The notes under the pieces are model-generated. The model had not been told where the DNA came from. It saw only the letters and a program-made list of their open reading frames with translations, and did not search any database. Below are positions 35,959 through 46,800 of a stretch of DNA of 64,000 nucleotides, in pieces; position 1 is the first letter of the stretch, and every line of letters begins with the position of its first letter. The stretch covers positions 1 to 64,000 of the forward strand of contig JBFMAB010000057.1 of the NCBI GenBank assembly GCA_040755835.1, in the 5' to 3' direction. The position numbers were made by a program, and so were the translations under genes. The stretch is from JADLDB01 sp040755835. GTDB lineage: Bacteria > Myxococcota > Myxococcia > Myxococcales > Myxococcaceae.

Positions 35959-37484
35959 CGCCCGCCGCCTCTCTCGCCCTCGCGGTGCTGGCCGCCGCCG
36001 GCGCCGTGCTGGTGGCCGCGGTTGCCGCCACGCGCAGCAAGAGCCCGCTGGCCGGCCCGCTGGCGTTGTTGTCGCTGGACCAGTTCACATGGAACGCGGC
36101 GACGGTGGGGCTGTTGTTGTCCGGCGACGAGCGCTGGCGCTGGCTGGGCGCGGTGGCGGCGCCGCTCTTCCCGGCGATGGTGCTGCACTTCGTGCTCGCC
36201 TTCGTCGGCCGCCGGCGGGCGCTCAAGCGCTGGCTGGTGGCGGCGTACGCCGTCTTCTCGGCGGAGGCCGTGGGCGCGGCGGTGTCCGCGCTGCGCACCG
36301 GCGGCCAGGTGACGGACGGCGTCGGCTTCTGGTCGGGCGTGCTCGCGCTGACGGTGATTCCCCTGGGCGTGGGTGGCTTCCGGCTGGTGGGCCGTCACCT
36401 GCGCGCCGCGCCGACCCCGCTCGAGCGGCTCCGCACCCGTCTGCTGATGGTGTCCCTGGTGGTGCTGACGGCGTCACTGATGGGCGACCTCTTGCACGAC
36501 ATGGGCTTCGACGTGCCGGCCCTCTCGCAGACAGGCAGCTTCCTCTTCACCGGAGCGATGGCGCTGCTCGCCTTCCGCATGGGGCTGTTGCCCGAGAGGG
36601 GCGGCGTGCGGGACGGGCTGTTCGCGCTGCTGGTGGGCCTGTTGGGCGCGGCGGTGGCGCTCCTGGCCTTCGTGGTGTGGCAGGGGCACCTGGCGCTGCT
36701 GGCGCTGGCGCTCGGCAGCCTGACGTTGGCCGGCGTGGTGGTGGGGCGCCGCGTGACGCTGACGGTGGCGGCGCAGCGCGAGGGGCTGTCGCGCCTCGCC
36801 AACCTGGGCCGCTTCTCGGCGCAATTGGCGCATGACTTGAAGAATCCGCTCGCGGCGGCGCGTGGCGCGCTGGATTTCCTCGAGGAGGAGCGCCGGCAGG
36901 GCCGCAGCCTCGACGCGCACGCGGCGTTCCTCTCGCTGGTGGGCGAGCAGCTTTCGCGCATGACGCGCACCATCGAGCGCTACCGGCGCCTCGCCGCGGT
37001 GGAGCCGGACCGCGCGCCGTTGTCGCTGCACGAGCTGGTGCGGCGCGTGCTGGCGCTGCAAGCCTTCGCGGGCGGGCCGGGCTTCGAGCTGGTGGTGGAG
37101 GTGCCCAGCTCGCTGCCGAGGGTGGAGGCCGACGAGGACCTTTTGGGCACGGCGCTCGACAACCTGGTGAAGAACGCGCACGAGGCGCTGCCGGACGGGA
37201 AGGGCACCATCCGCGTCTTCGCGCGGGTGGACGAGCTGCCGTCGGGCGAGGCCGTGACGTTGAGCGTGACGGACTCCGGCGCGGGCATGGACGCGCGCGC
37301 GCGCGAACAGGCCTTCGAGCCGTTCTTCACCACCAAGGCGACAGGCACGGGCCTCGGCCTGCCGTGGGTGAGGCAGGTGGTGGAGGCGCACGGCGGCGTG
37401 GTGCGGCTCACCAGCGAGGAAGGGAAGGGCACCACCATCGCGCTGACGCTGCCCGTGCGGGCGCCGAGGGGCGAGTCGGGGTGA
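35955..37484 (+). CDS. Membrane sensor histidine kinase with seven-helix-type N-terminus
   Basis: 509 residues from GTG 35955, overlapping the PAP2 stop. The N-terminal 270 residues form about seven to eight helices, like the 7TM sensor region of some kinases. The H-box SAQLAHDLKNPLAAARG puts the phosphorylated His near residue 293. ATPase motifs follow: DNLVKNAHEALPDG, SVTDSGAGMD, FEPFFTTKATGTGLGLPWVRQ. It is followed after 245 bases by an NtrC-type regulator on the same strand, its likely partner. Coupling to PAP2 hints at sensing membrane lipid state (inference). Confidence 0.9.
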   Translation: MTPAASLALAVLAAAGAVLVAAVAATRSKSPLAGPLALLSLDQFTWNAATVGLLLSGDERWRWLGAVAAPLFPAMVLHFVLAFVGRRRALKRWLVAAYAVFSAEAVGAAVSALRTGGQVTDGVGFWSGVLALTVIPLGVGGFRLVGRHLRAAPTPLERLRTRLLMVSLVVLTASLMGDLLHDMGFDVPALSQTGSFLFTGAMALLAFRMGLLPERGGVRDGLFALLVGLLGAAVALLAFVVWQGHLALLALALGSLTLAGVVVGRRVTLTVAAQREGLSRLANLGRFSAQLAHDLKNPLAAARGALDFLEEERRQGRSLDAHAAFLSLVGEQLSRMTRTIERYRRLAAVEPDRAPLSLHELVRRVLALQAFAGGPGFELVVEVPSSLPRVEADEDLLGTALDNLVKNAHEALPDGKGTIRVFARVDELPSGEAVTLSVTDSGAGMDARAREQAFEPFFTTKATGTGLGLPWVRQVVEAHGGVVRLTSEEGKGTTIALTLPVRAPRGESG

Positions 37485-37729
37485 GGAGCGCGGCGTCGGC
37501 GTCGCCCCGTGGTGCGCCGTGAAGGCAGAGCGCAGGAGAGCGGAAGCACCGCCGGCGCCGAGCCGCCTTCCTGGCGAACACCCCGAATGGCACGCGCGCA
37601 GGTGCACGGCCCCTTCCGTTTCCTGAAAGGATGCCCCGGGACCTACGGACTTCGAGGCCCCACTCCGCGCTTCCCCGCGCGATTCCGTGTGCCAGAGTTC
37701 CTCTCCGCCGCGCAGCCCGGAGGCGTCCG

Positions 37730-39103
37730 ATGGCCGAGTCGAAGTCGTCTGTCCTCGTCGTCGATGACGACGAGGCCGTGGGGAAGGTCCTCTCGGCGCT
37801 GTTGGCCCAGGCGGGCTACCCGGCGACCTGGGTGTCCAGCGGGGAGGCGGCGATCGCCACGCTCCGCAAGCAGAGCTTCGACCTGGTCATCAGCGACGTG
37901 CGCATGCCTGGCATGGACGGCGTAGAGCTGCTCGCGAAGCTGAAGCAGGAGGTGCCGGAGCTGCCCGTCGTGCTCCTCACCGCGCACGGCACCGTGCCGA
38001 TGGCGGTGGACGCCATGCGCCGCGGCGCCGCCGACTTCCTGCAGAAGCCCTTCGAGCGCGACGAAATCCTCTTTGTGGTGAAGAAGTCCCTCGACGCCAG
38101 CGCGCCCGAGCGTAGCGCGGCGCCCCGGCGGGCCGCCTCGTCGGCGCTGGACGAGCTGGTGGGCACTTCGCCGGCGATGGACGAGGTGCGCCGGCTGGTG
38201 CAGCGCGCCGCGACGTCCGCGGCCACCGTGCTGGTCCGCGGCGAGTCGGGCACCGGCAAGGAGCTCGTCGCCCGCGCGCTTCACGCCCTGTCGCCGCGCG
38301 CGAAGGGGCCGTTCGTCCGCCTCAACTGCGGCGCGCTGGTGGACTCGCTGCTCGAGAGCGAGCTGTTCGGCCACGAGAAAGGCGCCTTCACCGGCGCCGT
38401 GCAGAGGAAGCCCGGCCGCGTCGAGCTGGCCGAGGGCGGAACGCTGTTCCTCGACGAGGTCGGTGACGTGACGCCGGCGATGCAGGTGAAGCTGCTGCGC
38501 CTCCTCCAGGAGAAGGAGTTCGAGCGCGTCGGCGGCACGCAGACGTTGAAGGCCGACGTGCGCTTCGTCGCGGCGACCCACCAGCCGCTCGAGGAGCGCG
38601 TGAGGGCGGGCGCCTTTCGCGAGGACCTCTTCTACCGGCTGAACGTGGTGCCGCTCTTCCTGCCACCGCTGCGCGCGCGCGCGGACGACGTGGCGCAGCT
38701 GGCCAAGCACTTCGTAGCGCAGCTGTCGAAGCAGCACGGGCGCCGCGTGTCGCTCGAGCCCGACGCCGTCGCGGCGCTGCGGCAGCACGCCTGGCCGGGC
38801 AACGTGCGCGAGCTGCAGAACCTGCTGGAGCGCCTCGTGGTGCTGAACGAGACCGACGAGGTGACGGCCGCCGACGTGCAGCGGGAGCTCGGCCGCTCGC
38901 TGGCGTCGCCCCCGGCGCCCACGCCGCCCGTGGGCGCCGCGGCGAACACGCTGTCGGAGCAGCGCGCCGGGCTCGAGCGCGAGGCCGTGAAGCAGGCGCT
39001 CGACAAGGCGAAGGGCAACCGCACGCTCGCGGCGCGCCTGCTCGGCGTCAGCCGCCGCACGCTCTACAACAAGCTCGACGCGCTGGGCCTCGCTGATGCC
39101 TGA
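37730..39103 (+). CDS. NtrC-family sigma-54-dependent response regulator
   Basis: 457 residues from ATG 37730, with GGAGG upstream. Receiver: VVDDDEA, Asp56 in SDVRMPGMDG, LQKPFE. AAA+ domain: Walker A GESGTGKE near 171, GAFTGA near 218, GGTLFLDEVGD, WPGNVRELQN. The Fis-type helix-turn-helix GNRTLAARLLGVSRRTLYNK closes the protein. A Pro-rich linker separates the last two domains. Probable partner of the kinase at 35955-37484. Confidence 0.95.
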   Translation: MAESKSSVLVVDDDEAVGKVLSALLAQAGYPATWVSSGEAAIATLRKQSFDLVISDVRMPGMDGVELLAKLKQEVPELPVVLLTAHGTVPMAVDAMRRGAADFLQKPFERDEILFVVKKSLDASAPERSAAPRRAASSALDELVGTSPAMDEVRRLVQRAATSAATVLVRGESGTGKELVARALHALSPRAKGPFVRLNCGALVDSLLESELFGHEKGAFTGAVQRKPGRVELAEGGTLFLDEVGDVTPAMQVKLLRLLQEKEFERVGGTQTLKADVRFVAATHQPLEERVRAGAFREDLFYRLNVVPLFLPPLRARADDVAQLAKHFVAQLSKQHGRRVSLEPDAVAALRQHAWPGNVRELQNLLERLVVLNETDEVTAADVQRELGRSLASPPAPTPPVGAAANTLSEQRAGLEREAVKQALDKAKGNRTLAARLLGVSRRTLYNKLDALGLADA

Positions 39104-39191
39104 GCTCCTGCGGTAGCCTGCTCGCATGGCTCGCCGTCGGTTGTCAGACCCGCGTGGTACCCCTCGCTCCTCACGGTGGAGGAGGGCGCGG

Positions 39192-39659
39192 ATGGCGAGG
39201 GTGATGGGGAAGGACGTCCTGGTCGAGCTGATGGAGGCCGTCGAGCAGCTCAAGGCCAGCCAACAGCGGCAGGACAACGACATCGAGCGCATCGTCACGC
39301 GGCTCGGACTCATGGCCGAGCGGAGCAACGAGACGGTTTCGCGCATGGACTCGATGACGGCGCGTATGGACGCGCTCACCGCGCGGATGAACGAGATGAC
39401 CGCGCGGATGAACGAGATGACCGCGTGGATGAACGAGACGACCGCGGAGATGGCGAGCCTGCGAGGGCACTTCCGGGAGCTGGCGGACGACCAGCTCGCG
39501 CTGCGGCGGGACTTCGTGTCTCTCGCGCAGCACGGGCGGCAGACGCAGACGGGGCTTCAGCGTCTCTCCGACATCATCGTGAAGGCGCTGGGCACCACGG
39601 ACGAGCGCTTCGACGAGCTCGAGGCGCGCGTCGCGAAGCTTGAGAAGAAGACCGGCTGA
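39192..39659 (+). CDS. Coiled-coil protein with MTARMNE-type heptads
   Basis: 155 residues from ATG 39192, chosen because GGAGGAGG lies seven bases upstream; 39126 lacks a site. Nearly the whole protein is predicted coiled coil, with Leu/Met/Ile at heptad positions and a run of near-identical seven-residue units (MTARMDA, LTARMNE, MTARMNE, MTAWMNE). The C-terminus FDELEARVAKLEKKTG is also heptad. No membrane segment. Likely a structural or oligomerising protein; function unknown. Confidence 0.78.
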   Translation: MARVMGKDVLVELMEAVEQLKASQQRQDNDIERIVTRLGLMAERSNETVSRMDSMTARMDALTARMNEMTARMNEMTAWMNETTAEMASLRGHFRELADDQLALRRDFVSLAQHGRQTQTGLQRLSDIIVKALGTTDERFDELEARVAKLEKKTG

Positions 39660-39879
39660 GGTCCTTGCCGTTCAGCCCGCGTCCGGCACCTCGCCGTAGA
39701 CGTCCCCGTCCAGCGGCCACGCTGCCCCCGGGTACGGGCGTCATCCATCGCGGGGTTGGCCTGCCCCTGCTATGAGGTCCTTTCCCCGCAGGGAGGCTTG
39801 CCTCGTGCCCCGAAACCCCGCCATTCTCCGTGTCGCACACCGTCCGGAAGGCCGACCGGTCGGGCGGTTGGAGCCCCGT

Positions 39880-41001
39880 ATGAGCCGCCTCGCCCCGCTC
39901 GTGGCGCTGGCCCTTCTCTTTCCCGTCGCCGGCTGTGAGTGCCGCGGCCAGAACCTGGTGGCGACGCTGCCGCCGGACGTGCGCGTCGACACCTACGCGC
40001 AGCAGGCCGCGTCGAAAATCGACGTGCTGTGGGTCATCGACAACTCGGGCTCCATGGCGCCGCGGCAGGACAACCTGGCGCGCAACTTCCAGGCCTTCAT
40101 CAACGAGTTCACGAAGAACGCCATCGACTTTCGCATCGCGGTGACGACGACGGACATCTTCAAGGAAGCCGGCGCCTTCGTCGGCAACCCCAAGGTGCTC
40201 GCGCCCACCACGCCCAACCTCATCAACGCCTTCGCCGCCAACGTGAAGGTGGGCATCGCCGGCAGCCCGTACGAGGTGGGCATGGAGGCCGCGCGCATGT
40301 CCATCGAGAAGCAGAAGACGGCGAACGCCGCGCTGGTCGACACCTGCAAGCGCTCGTGCCCGACATCCAACCCGTCGTGCCTGGTGGACTGCGAGACGAA
40401 GACCGTCTTTCCGTTCCTGCGGCCCGACGCGTACCTGTACCTCGTCTTCGTGACGGACGAGGACGACAAGTCCAGTCAGGACGTGCGCTTCTTCTACCGG
40501 TACTTCGAGACGGCGAAGGGCGTGGGCAACGACGGCACCGTCACCACCGCGGCCATCATGGGCGACGTGCCCACCAACGCCTGCGGCGCGACGCCGGGCG
40601 CGAAGTACCAGGCGCTGTCCGCCCTCACCGGCGGCGAGGTGGGCAGCATCTGCGACGACAACTTCTCGGCGACGCTGAAGAAGCTGGCGTCCAACGCGGT
40701 GGGCTTGAAGCGCAAGTTTGCGCTGCAGGTGAGGCCGAACCTCCAGACGTTGCAGGTGCGCCTGCGCTACCCGTGCAACATCGCCGCCGAGTACACCGCG
40801 GCGTGCGCGTCGGTGGACTCGTCGCAGTGCGACGGCAACCCGGCCGACTCGCTCAACCTGGTGTGCACGCCGAAGCAGGGCGGCGCCGACGGGTGGACGT
40901 ACGAGGCGGCGAACAACGTCGTCTACTTCGCGGGTGACTCGGTGCCGGCCCTCGGCGGACAAATCGAGCTGCAGTACTACGAGGAAGGGAAGGGGCCGTG
41001 A
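39880..41001 (+). CDS. VWA-domain lipoprotein (first gene of five-lipoprotein operon)
   Basis: 373 residues from ATG 39880, with GGAG upstream. Signal peptide with lipobox PVAGC. A von Willebrand A domain follows with an intact metal-ion adhesion site start, VLWVIDNSGSM (Asp at about 54), then FRIAVTTTDIF and YLVFVTDEDDKS. Several Cys (CKRSCP, CLVDC) suggest disulfides in an insertion. VWA domains mediate adhesion and protein assembly. The stop overlaps the next start (GTGA), opening a chain of five genes. Confidence 0.92.
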   Translation: MSRLAPLVALALLFPVAGCECRGQNLVATLPPDVRVDTYAQQAASKIDVLWVIDNSGSMAPRQDNLARNFQAFINEFTKNAIDFRIAVTTTDIFKEAGAFVGNPKVLAPTTPNLINAFAANVKVGIAGSPYEVGMEAARMSIEKQKTANAALVDTCKRSCPTSNPSCLVDCETKTVFPFLRPDAYLYLVFVTDEDDKSSQDVRFFYRYFETAKGVGNDGTVTTAAIMGDVPTNACGATPGAKYQALSALTGGEVGSICDDNFSATLKKLASNAVGLKRKFALQVRPNLQTLQVRLRYPCNIAAEYTAACASVDSSQCDGNPADSLNLVCTPKQGGADGWTYEAANNVVYFAGDSVPALGGQIELQYYEEGKGP

Positions 41002-42443
41002 GGTCGCGCCTGCTGCTCCTGGCGGTGCTCGCCGCCGCCTGCGGAGGCCCCGGCGTGAGCCGCGTGCGCCCGCAGCTGTCGCCGCCCGCCTCGCCGGTGG
41101 ACTTCGGCACGCTGCCGGTGCTGAACGAGAGGCGCGTCGCCGTGCCGGTGCTGAACCTGGGCCGGGCGCGGCTGACGGTGTCGAACGTCACGCTGGGCAG
41201 CGCCGACGGCGTCTTCCAGGTCGTCTCCGCGCCGGCGACGGTGGAGACGGGCATCACCGAGAACATCGTGGTGGCCTTCGTGCCCACCGAGGAGAAGGCG
41301 TACGAGACGACGCTCACCTTCGAGACGGACGACACCGACAACCCGTCCGTCACCCTCGTCTTGAAGGGCGTGGGCTCGACGCGGGCGGCGATGGCGTTCG
41401 ATCCGCCGATGCTGGACTTCGGGCGTGTCGGCGAGTGCACCTCGACGGTGCTGAACTTCACCATCACCTCCACGGGGACCGCGGACCTCGTGGTGAACGA
41501 AATCGCCTTCACCGAGGGCACCTCGCCCGCGTACAGCTTCGTCGGCTCCACGCGCACGCCCGCCACGGTGCCTGTCACCGGCCCCAACGGCCTGCCCGGG
41601 GAAATCCAGCTCACCGTGAAGGTGACGGTGCCGGCGGGCTCGACGGGCACGCAGACCGGCGGCATTCGCCTGAGGACGACGGACCCCGACCAGCAGGAGG
41701 TCGTGATTCCGCTGACGACCACCGTCAACCAGGCGCCGGTGCCGAACATCGGCATGCTGGGCGTGGCCGCGCCGGGGCAGACGGTGCAGCTCGACGGCTC
41801 CGCGTCCATGGACCCCGACGGCGACACGCCCATCGAGTACAGGTGGACGCTGCGCTCGAAGCCGCTGTCGTCGATGACGACCATCGCGATGCCGGACCAG
41901 CCGATGGCGTCGATGACGCTCGACCCGACGGTGCCCGGCGCCTACGAGGTGCAGCTCGACGTCACCGACGCGCAGGGCGTGAAGTCGTGCACGCCGGCGC
42001 GCGCCACCGTCGTCGCCGCGCCCGCGCAGAAGTTGCTCGTCGAGCTGTTTTGGGACAACACCGGCACCGACCTCGACCTGCACGTGCTGCGCACGGCGAG
42101 CTCGGCGCTCTTCGGCATCCCCGACGACTGCCACTACCAGAACCGCACGCCGGACTGGGGCACGCCGGGTGCCAGCGACGACCCCGAGCTCGTGCGCGAC
42201 GCGCTCACCGGCTACGGGCCCGAGGTGTTCGGCTACGTCAACCCCATCGACACCACGTACCGGGTGACGGTGGTCTTCAACAACGAGCTGCTCTCGGCGA
42301 CGCCGGCCAGCAAGGCGACGGTGCGCGTCTACCTCTACGGCGTCTTGAAGGCCGAGGTGTCGAAGACGCTCAACAAGAAGGGCGACGTGTGGCGGGTGGT
42401 GGACGTCACGTGGCCCTCCGGCGAGGTGAAGGCCGTCCCATGA
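40998..42443 (+). CDS. Choice-of-anchor/PKD-domain lipoprotein
   Basis: 481 residues from GTG 40998, lipobox LAAAC. Two ASPM/SPD-2/Hydin-like (choice-of-anchor D) immunoglobulin folds occupy about 30-240, visible as VDFGTLPVLNERRVAVPVLN and LDFGRVGECTSTVLNFTIT. A PKD-like domain follows (QLDGSASMDPDGDTPIEYRW). The C-terminal 130 residues (LLVELFWDNTGTDLDLHVLR) resemble a bacterial beta-domain with a short Asp motif, perhaps metal-binding. All parts are binding folds, fitting a surface scaffold. Confidence 0.88.
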   Translation: MRSRLLLLAVLAAACGGPGVSRVRPQLSPPASPVDFGTLPVLNERRVAVPVLNLGRARLTVSNVTLGSADGVFQVVSAPATVETGITENIVVAFVPTEEKAYETTLTFETDDTDNPSVTLVLKGVGSTRAAMAFDPPMLDFGRVGECTSTVLNFTITSTGTADLVVNEIAFTEGTSPAYSFVGSTRTPATVPVTGPNGLPGEIQLTVKVTVPAGSTGTQTGGIRLRTTDPDQQEVVIPLTTTVNQAPVPNIGMLGVAAPGQTVQLDGSASMDPDGDTPIEYRWTLRSKPLSSMTTIAMPDQPMASMTLDPTVPGAYEVQLDVTDAQGVKSCTPARATVVAAPAQKLLVELFWDNTGTDLDLHVLRTASSALFGIPDDCHYQNRTPDWGTPGASDDPELVRDALTGYGPEVFGYVNPIDTTYRVTVVFNNELLSATPASKATVRVYLYGVLKAEVSKTLNKKGDVWRVVDVTWPSGEVKAVP

Positions 42444-43894
42444 AGCAGGCGCTCCTCTTCGCGGCGGCGCTGGCGCTGGCCGCGTGCCCCAACACCTCGA
42501 ACACCGGGCAGGACGCGGGCCGCCCGCCCGAGTGCACCTCGCGCAGTGAGTGCGACGCCGGCATGGTGTGCACCGCGGACCAGTACTGCGCGAACTGCAC
42601 GACGTCGGGCCAGTGCACGGTGAAGGAGACGTGCGACGCCGACACGCGGCTGTGCGCGCTGCGCGCCGGCTGGGGCACGGAATGCGCCAGGAACGAGGAC
42701 TGCCAGGCCGGCAGCTGGTGCATGCAGGGCCTCTGCAAGCCGCGCAACGAAGTCAGCTTGTGCCCCGACGGACTCAACGTCCAGTGCCCGCAGGGCCTGC
42801 GCTGCAACAAGGTGACGACGGTGTGTGAGGAGGACCTCGGCTGCTCGACCGCCGACGACTGCTCGGCCGGCGAGACGTGCAACGTGGGCAGCCGCGCGTG
42901 CGTGCCGAGGTGCACCGTCGACACGCAGTCCGAGGTGTGCGCGCCCGGCGAGCGCTGCGTCGACGAGCAGTGCGTGCAGTGCACGGACAACTCGGAGTGC
43001 GGCGTCGGCCTGGTGTGCGACGCGGCGGGCCGCTGCAGCGCCGGCGACCGCTGCTACACGGACCGCGACTGCAGCGTGCCGCTGGTGTGCTTCGTCCAGA
43101 CGGGGGCGTGCCTGCCGAAGTCGCCGCCGTGCATCAGCGACGACACCTGCGCGGCCAACCAGCGCTGCGACGTGCCCAGCGGCCGCTGCATCCCGCGCAC
43201 CTGCCAGCCCGACCGCTACGAGCCCAACGACGACGACGCGCACGCCTTCATCGTGGCGCCGGGCCCGTACCGGAACCTGACGCTCTGCCGGAATGACGTG
43301 GACTGGTACGGCATCTCGTTGGCGCGCGGCGACCAACTGGGCGTCAACCTCGACGCGGACCCGTTCAGCGAGAACACCTTCAGCACCGTCATCAAGGACA
43401 CGACGGGGCGCACGCTGGCGGGCGGGCGGCTCCTGGTCAGCTATGTCGCGCCGGCGCCGGCCACCTACTACATCGTCATCGCCAGCACGGACCCGTTCCA
43501 GAACTACGACGTCACCTTCCTCAAGTCGCGCGGCACGCCGTGCGACGACGACACGCTCGAGCCCAACGACTCGGCGGCGCAGCCGACGGCGCTCAACATG
43601 ACGAATGAGGCCGACGGGCAGGTGTGCCCCCAGGACCAGGACTGGTTCCGCGTGGCGGTGCCGGCGGGGAAGGGCGTCAGCGCGGGCCTCTTCAACTACG
43701 ACTCCGGGCGCGGGCTGTTGCGCCTGTGCCTCTTCGCCGCCGACGGTGTCACGCAGCTTTCGTGCTCCTCCGATGTGATGCCGGTGGTGAGCGCGCCGGC
43801 CGCGACGGTGGGCGCACAGAACGTGCTGGTGCGGGTGCTGGGTGACAGCGACCGCATCGCGAACTCCTACACGCTGAGGGTGAGCTTCCCATGA
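42440..43894 (+). CDS. Cys-rich lipoprotein with C-terminal PPC-like domains
   Basis: 484 residues from ATG 42440 (ATGA overlap). Lipobox ALAAC. Residues about 30-255 hold many short Cys repeats of dickkopf/EGF-like spacing (C.S.SECDAGMVC....YC.NC). Then two PPC-like beta-sandwiches start with DRYEPNDDDAHAF and TLEPNDSAAQPTAL, each with a D-W-(Y/F) strand. The layout matches a stalk of small disulfide modules carrying binding domains. Confidence 0.88.
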   Translation: MKQALLFAAALALAACPNTSNTGQDAGRPPECTSRSECDAGMVCTADQYCANCTTSGQCTVKETCDADTRLCALRAGWGTECARNEDCQAGSWCMQGLCKPRNEVSLCPDGLNVQCPQGLRCNKVTTVCEEDLGCSTADDCSAGETCNVGSRACVPRCTVDTQSEVCAPGERCVDEQCVQCTDNSECGVGLVCDAAGRCSAGDRCYTDRDCSVPLVCFVQTGACLPKSPPCISDDTCAANQRCDVPSGRCIPRTCQPDRYEPNDDDAHAFIVAPGPYRNLTLCRNDVDWYGISLARGDQLGVNLDADPFSENTFSTVIKDTTGRTLAGGRLLVSYVAPAPATYYIVIASTDPFQNYDVTFLKSRGTPCDDDTLEPNDSAAQPTALNMTNEADGQVCPQDQDWFRVAVPAGKGVSAGLFNYDSGRGLLRLCLFAADGVTQLSCSSDVMPVVSAPAATVGAQNVLVRVLGDSDRIANSYTLRVSFP

Positions 43895-46800
43895 GCCATG
43901 GACTCGACGCGCGGGCGCTCCAGGGGGCGCTGCTGGCGGTGACGCTGTTGGCGCTGGTGCCGGGCTGTGGCTGCGGCAAGCCGACGACGCCGCCGGTGGA
44001 CTCGGGCGTGCCCGACTCGGGCATGCCGATGGACGCGGGCATGGACGACGCCGGCACGGTGGAGCCCGACGCGGGCGAGGCGGACGCCGGGCCGCCGCCG
44101 GAGCTCGCGCTTCGCCGCCTGTTGCCGCCGCGCGGCTCGTCGGCCGGTGGCACCGCGGTGCTGCTGGAAGGCTCGGCCTTTTTGCGCGACTTCGCGGGCT
44201 CTGGCTCGCAGGCGAAGCCGCTCACCAGCATCAAGGTGGGCTCGAACCCGGTGCTGGACTTCCAGATCATCGACGACGAGACCATCGAGCTGCGCACGCC
44301 TCCCGGCGTCGCCGGCCGCGCGTCGGTGTCGCTGACGAACCCGAACGGCTCCGTCATCTGCAACAACTGCTTCACGTACTACGACGACCTGGTCGTCACG
44401 TCCTTCTCGCCGCGCGAAGGCCCGCTGGCGGGCGGCACCGAGGTGACGCTCAACGGGCAGGGCTTCACCGAGGACACGCAGGTGCTGTTCGGCCGGTTCT
44501 CCAGCCCGCAGGTCACCTTCGTCTCGTCGACACAGCTCAAGGCCGTGGCGCCGCGCGGCGCCGCCGCCGACCTGGTGGACGTCGTCACGTACAACAAGAA
44601 CGGCGTCAACACCCAGCGACGCGCCTACCGCTACGTCGCGCCGCCCAGCGTCGTCGCGGTGCTGCCGCCGACGGGCGCGGTGGCGGGCGGCACGGTGGTG
44701 CGGCTGGTGGGCTCGGGGCTCGCGGGCGTGACGGGCGTGACGTTCGGCGCCAACGCGGGCACGGCGCTGCAGCTCGAGTCGGACAACGCGCTCACGGTGA
44801 CGACGCCGGCGGCGGCGGGCCCGGGCGCGGTGGACGTGACGGTGACGACGCCGCTCGAGTCGCGCACCTTCAAGAATGCCTTCGCCTACGTGGACTCGGC
44901 GGGCGGCTTCGCGGTGTTCGGCGTGTACCCGCACGTGGTGACGCCGGGGCAGACGGTGACGCTGCTTGGCCAGGGGCTGGACCAGGGCGCGCTGGCGGTG
45001 ACGTTCGGCGGCGAGCCGGCGACGGTGGGCCTGGTGACGTTCTCCACGGCGCAGCTGACGGTGCCGTCGCGCGGCGCGGCGCCGCGGGTGAGCGACGTGG
45101 GCGTGACGGGGCCGGGCACCGCAACGCTGCCGGGTGCGGTGACGTGGCGCATCGGGCTCACCTCCATCGCGCCGGCGACGGGCCCGGCGGCGGGTGGCAC
45201 GGCGGTGACGGTGGCGGCGAGCGCGCTGCCGGCCGACGCGCAGCTCGTCGTGGGCACCAACGCGGCGACGGGCGTGACGGTGACGGGCGAGACGTCCATC
45301 GCGGGCACCACGGGCGCGGGCAGCGGTGGCGCGGCGAGCGACGTCGTGGTGCGCGAGGCGGCGGACCCGGAGAACGAGGCGGTGCTGCCTTCGGCCTTCA
45401 CGTACCTCGAGGCCCTGTCCATCGGCCGGGTGCAGCCGGAGCGCGGCGCCATCGCCGGCGGGACGCTGGTGACGGTGCTGGGCTCGGGCTTCGGCGACGC
45501 GACGGTGGTGTCCTTCGGGAGCGCGCGCGCGAAGGACCTGAAGGTGGTCGACAGCCACACGCTGACGTGCCGGACGCCGAAGGCGGCGCAGGTGGGCGTG
45601 GTGGACGTGCGCGTCGACCGGCTGACGGAGAATGACACGCTGCCGGGCGGCTTCTCGTACTTCGACCCGCGCAGCATCTCGGGCGGCCTGTCGGGCGGGC
45701 CGCTGGTGGGCACGCTGAACATCACCGTGCTGGACTCGACACGGGGCCTGTACGGGGCGCCGGTGCCGGGCGCGACGGTGATGCTGGGGCTCGACCCGAC
45801 GACGCCGTACCAGGGCGAGACGGACCAGCGCGGTCAAATCACCTTCAGCGACCCGTCATTGGTGAAGGCGCAGGTGGTGACCGTCTACAAGGCGAACTAC
45901 GAGTCGACGACCATCACCTCGGTGAATGCGGAGAACCTGACCGTCTTCATCTCGCGCACCGGCGGGGGCGAGGGCAGCCCGGGCGCGCCGCCGCCGTCGC
46001 CGCCGCCGTCCACCATCGCGGGGCGGGTGACGGGCTTCAAGTCGCCGCGGCCGCTGGTGGGCATGGAGACGCTGGAGGCGCGCGTCTTCGTGGCGCAGAC
46101 GTCGCTGTACGGCGGGCCTCCGTTCTCGGGCATTCCCAACCGCGGCAGCCAGAAGTGGCGCGTGACGAGCGACGGCGGCGAGTACCTCGTCTTCACCGGC
46201 GCGGGGCTGCGCGCGGTGTACGCGGTGCTGGGCATCGCCAACGCGGCGACGCAGTCCTTCACGCCCGTGGCGATGGGCGTGAAGCGCGGCATCACCACGT
46301 CGCCGGACAATCCGGCCACGGGGCAGGACATCGTCCTCGACATGCAGCTCGACCTGGCGGTGCCCATCACCATCGACTCGCCGCTTTCATTCGAGGGGCC
46401 GCTGGGCCCGGAGCCGGGGCTCAACACGGTGTACGCGTGGCTCGACCTCGGCGCGGAGGGCTTCATTCCCAACCCGAACAACTGGGCGACGGGCACGCAG
46501 CCGATGTCGTCGGTGTCGTCGGCGGGCTCGAGCCTGACGTTCCCCCACTTCCCTCGGCTCGACGGCTCGAACTTCATCTTCCTGAACGAGTCGGCGGGAT
46601 CGTCCAGCTACCCGGTGAGCTACTACTTCCGCCGGCAGCCGGGTGACATGAGCCAGGGCGTCACCATCGGGCCGCTGTTGCCGGCGCCGCAATTCACCGC
46701 GCCGCTGGCCGGGAACTTCACGGGCGTCATCTCGTGGACGATGGCGCCGGGCGCGGTGCCGGACCTGCACAACGTGCAGATTCTGAAGCCGACGCTCTTC

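Noticed and set aside
37588..37610. TGGCACG resembling the -24 box of a sigma-54 promoter before the second NtrC gene
   Set aside because: No TTGC-type -12 element at the required spacing.
39672..39737. Minus-strand stretch reading PLDGDVYGEVPDAG
   Set aside because: About 20 codons after a stop with no start; could be a tail remnant but is too short to call.
43867..45837. Minus-strand open frame of 656 codons
   Set aside because: Antisense to the IPT/TIG lipoprotein; low-complexity Arg/His translation.
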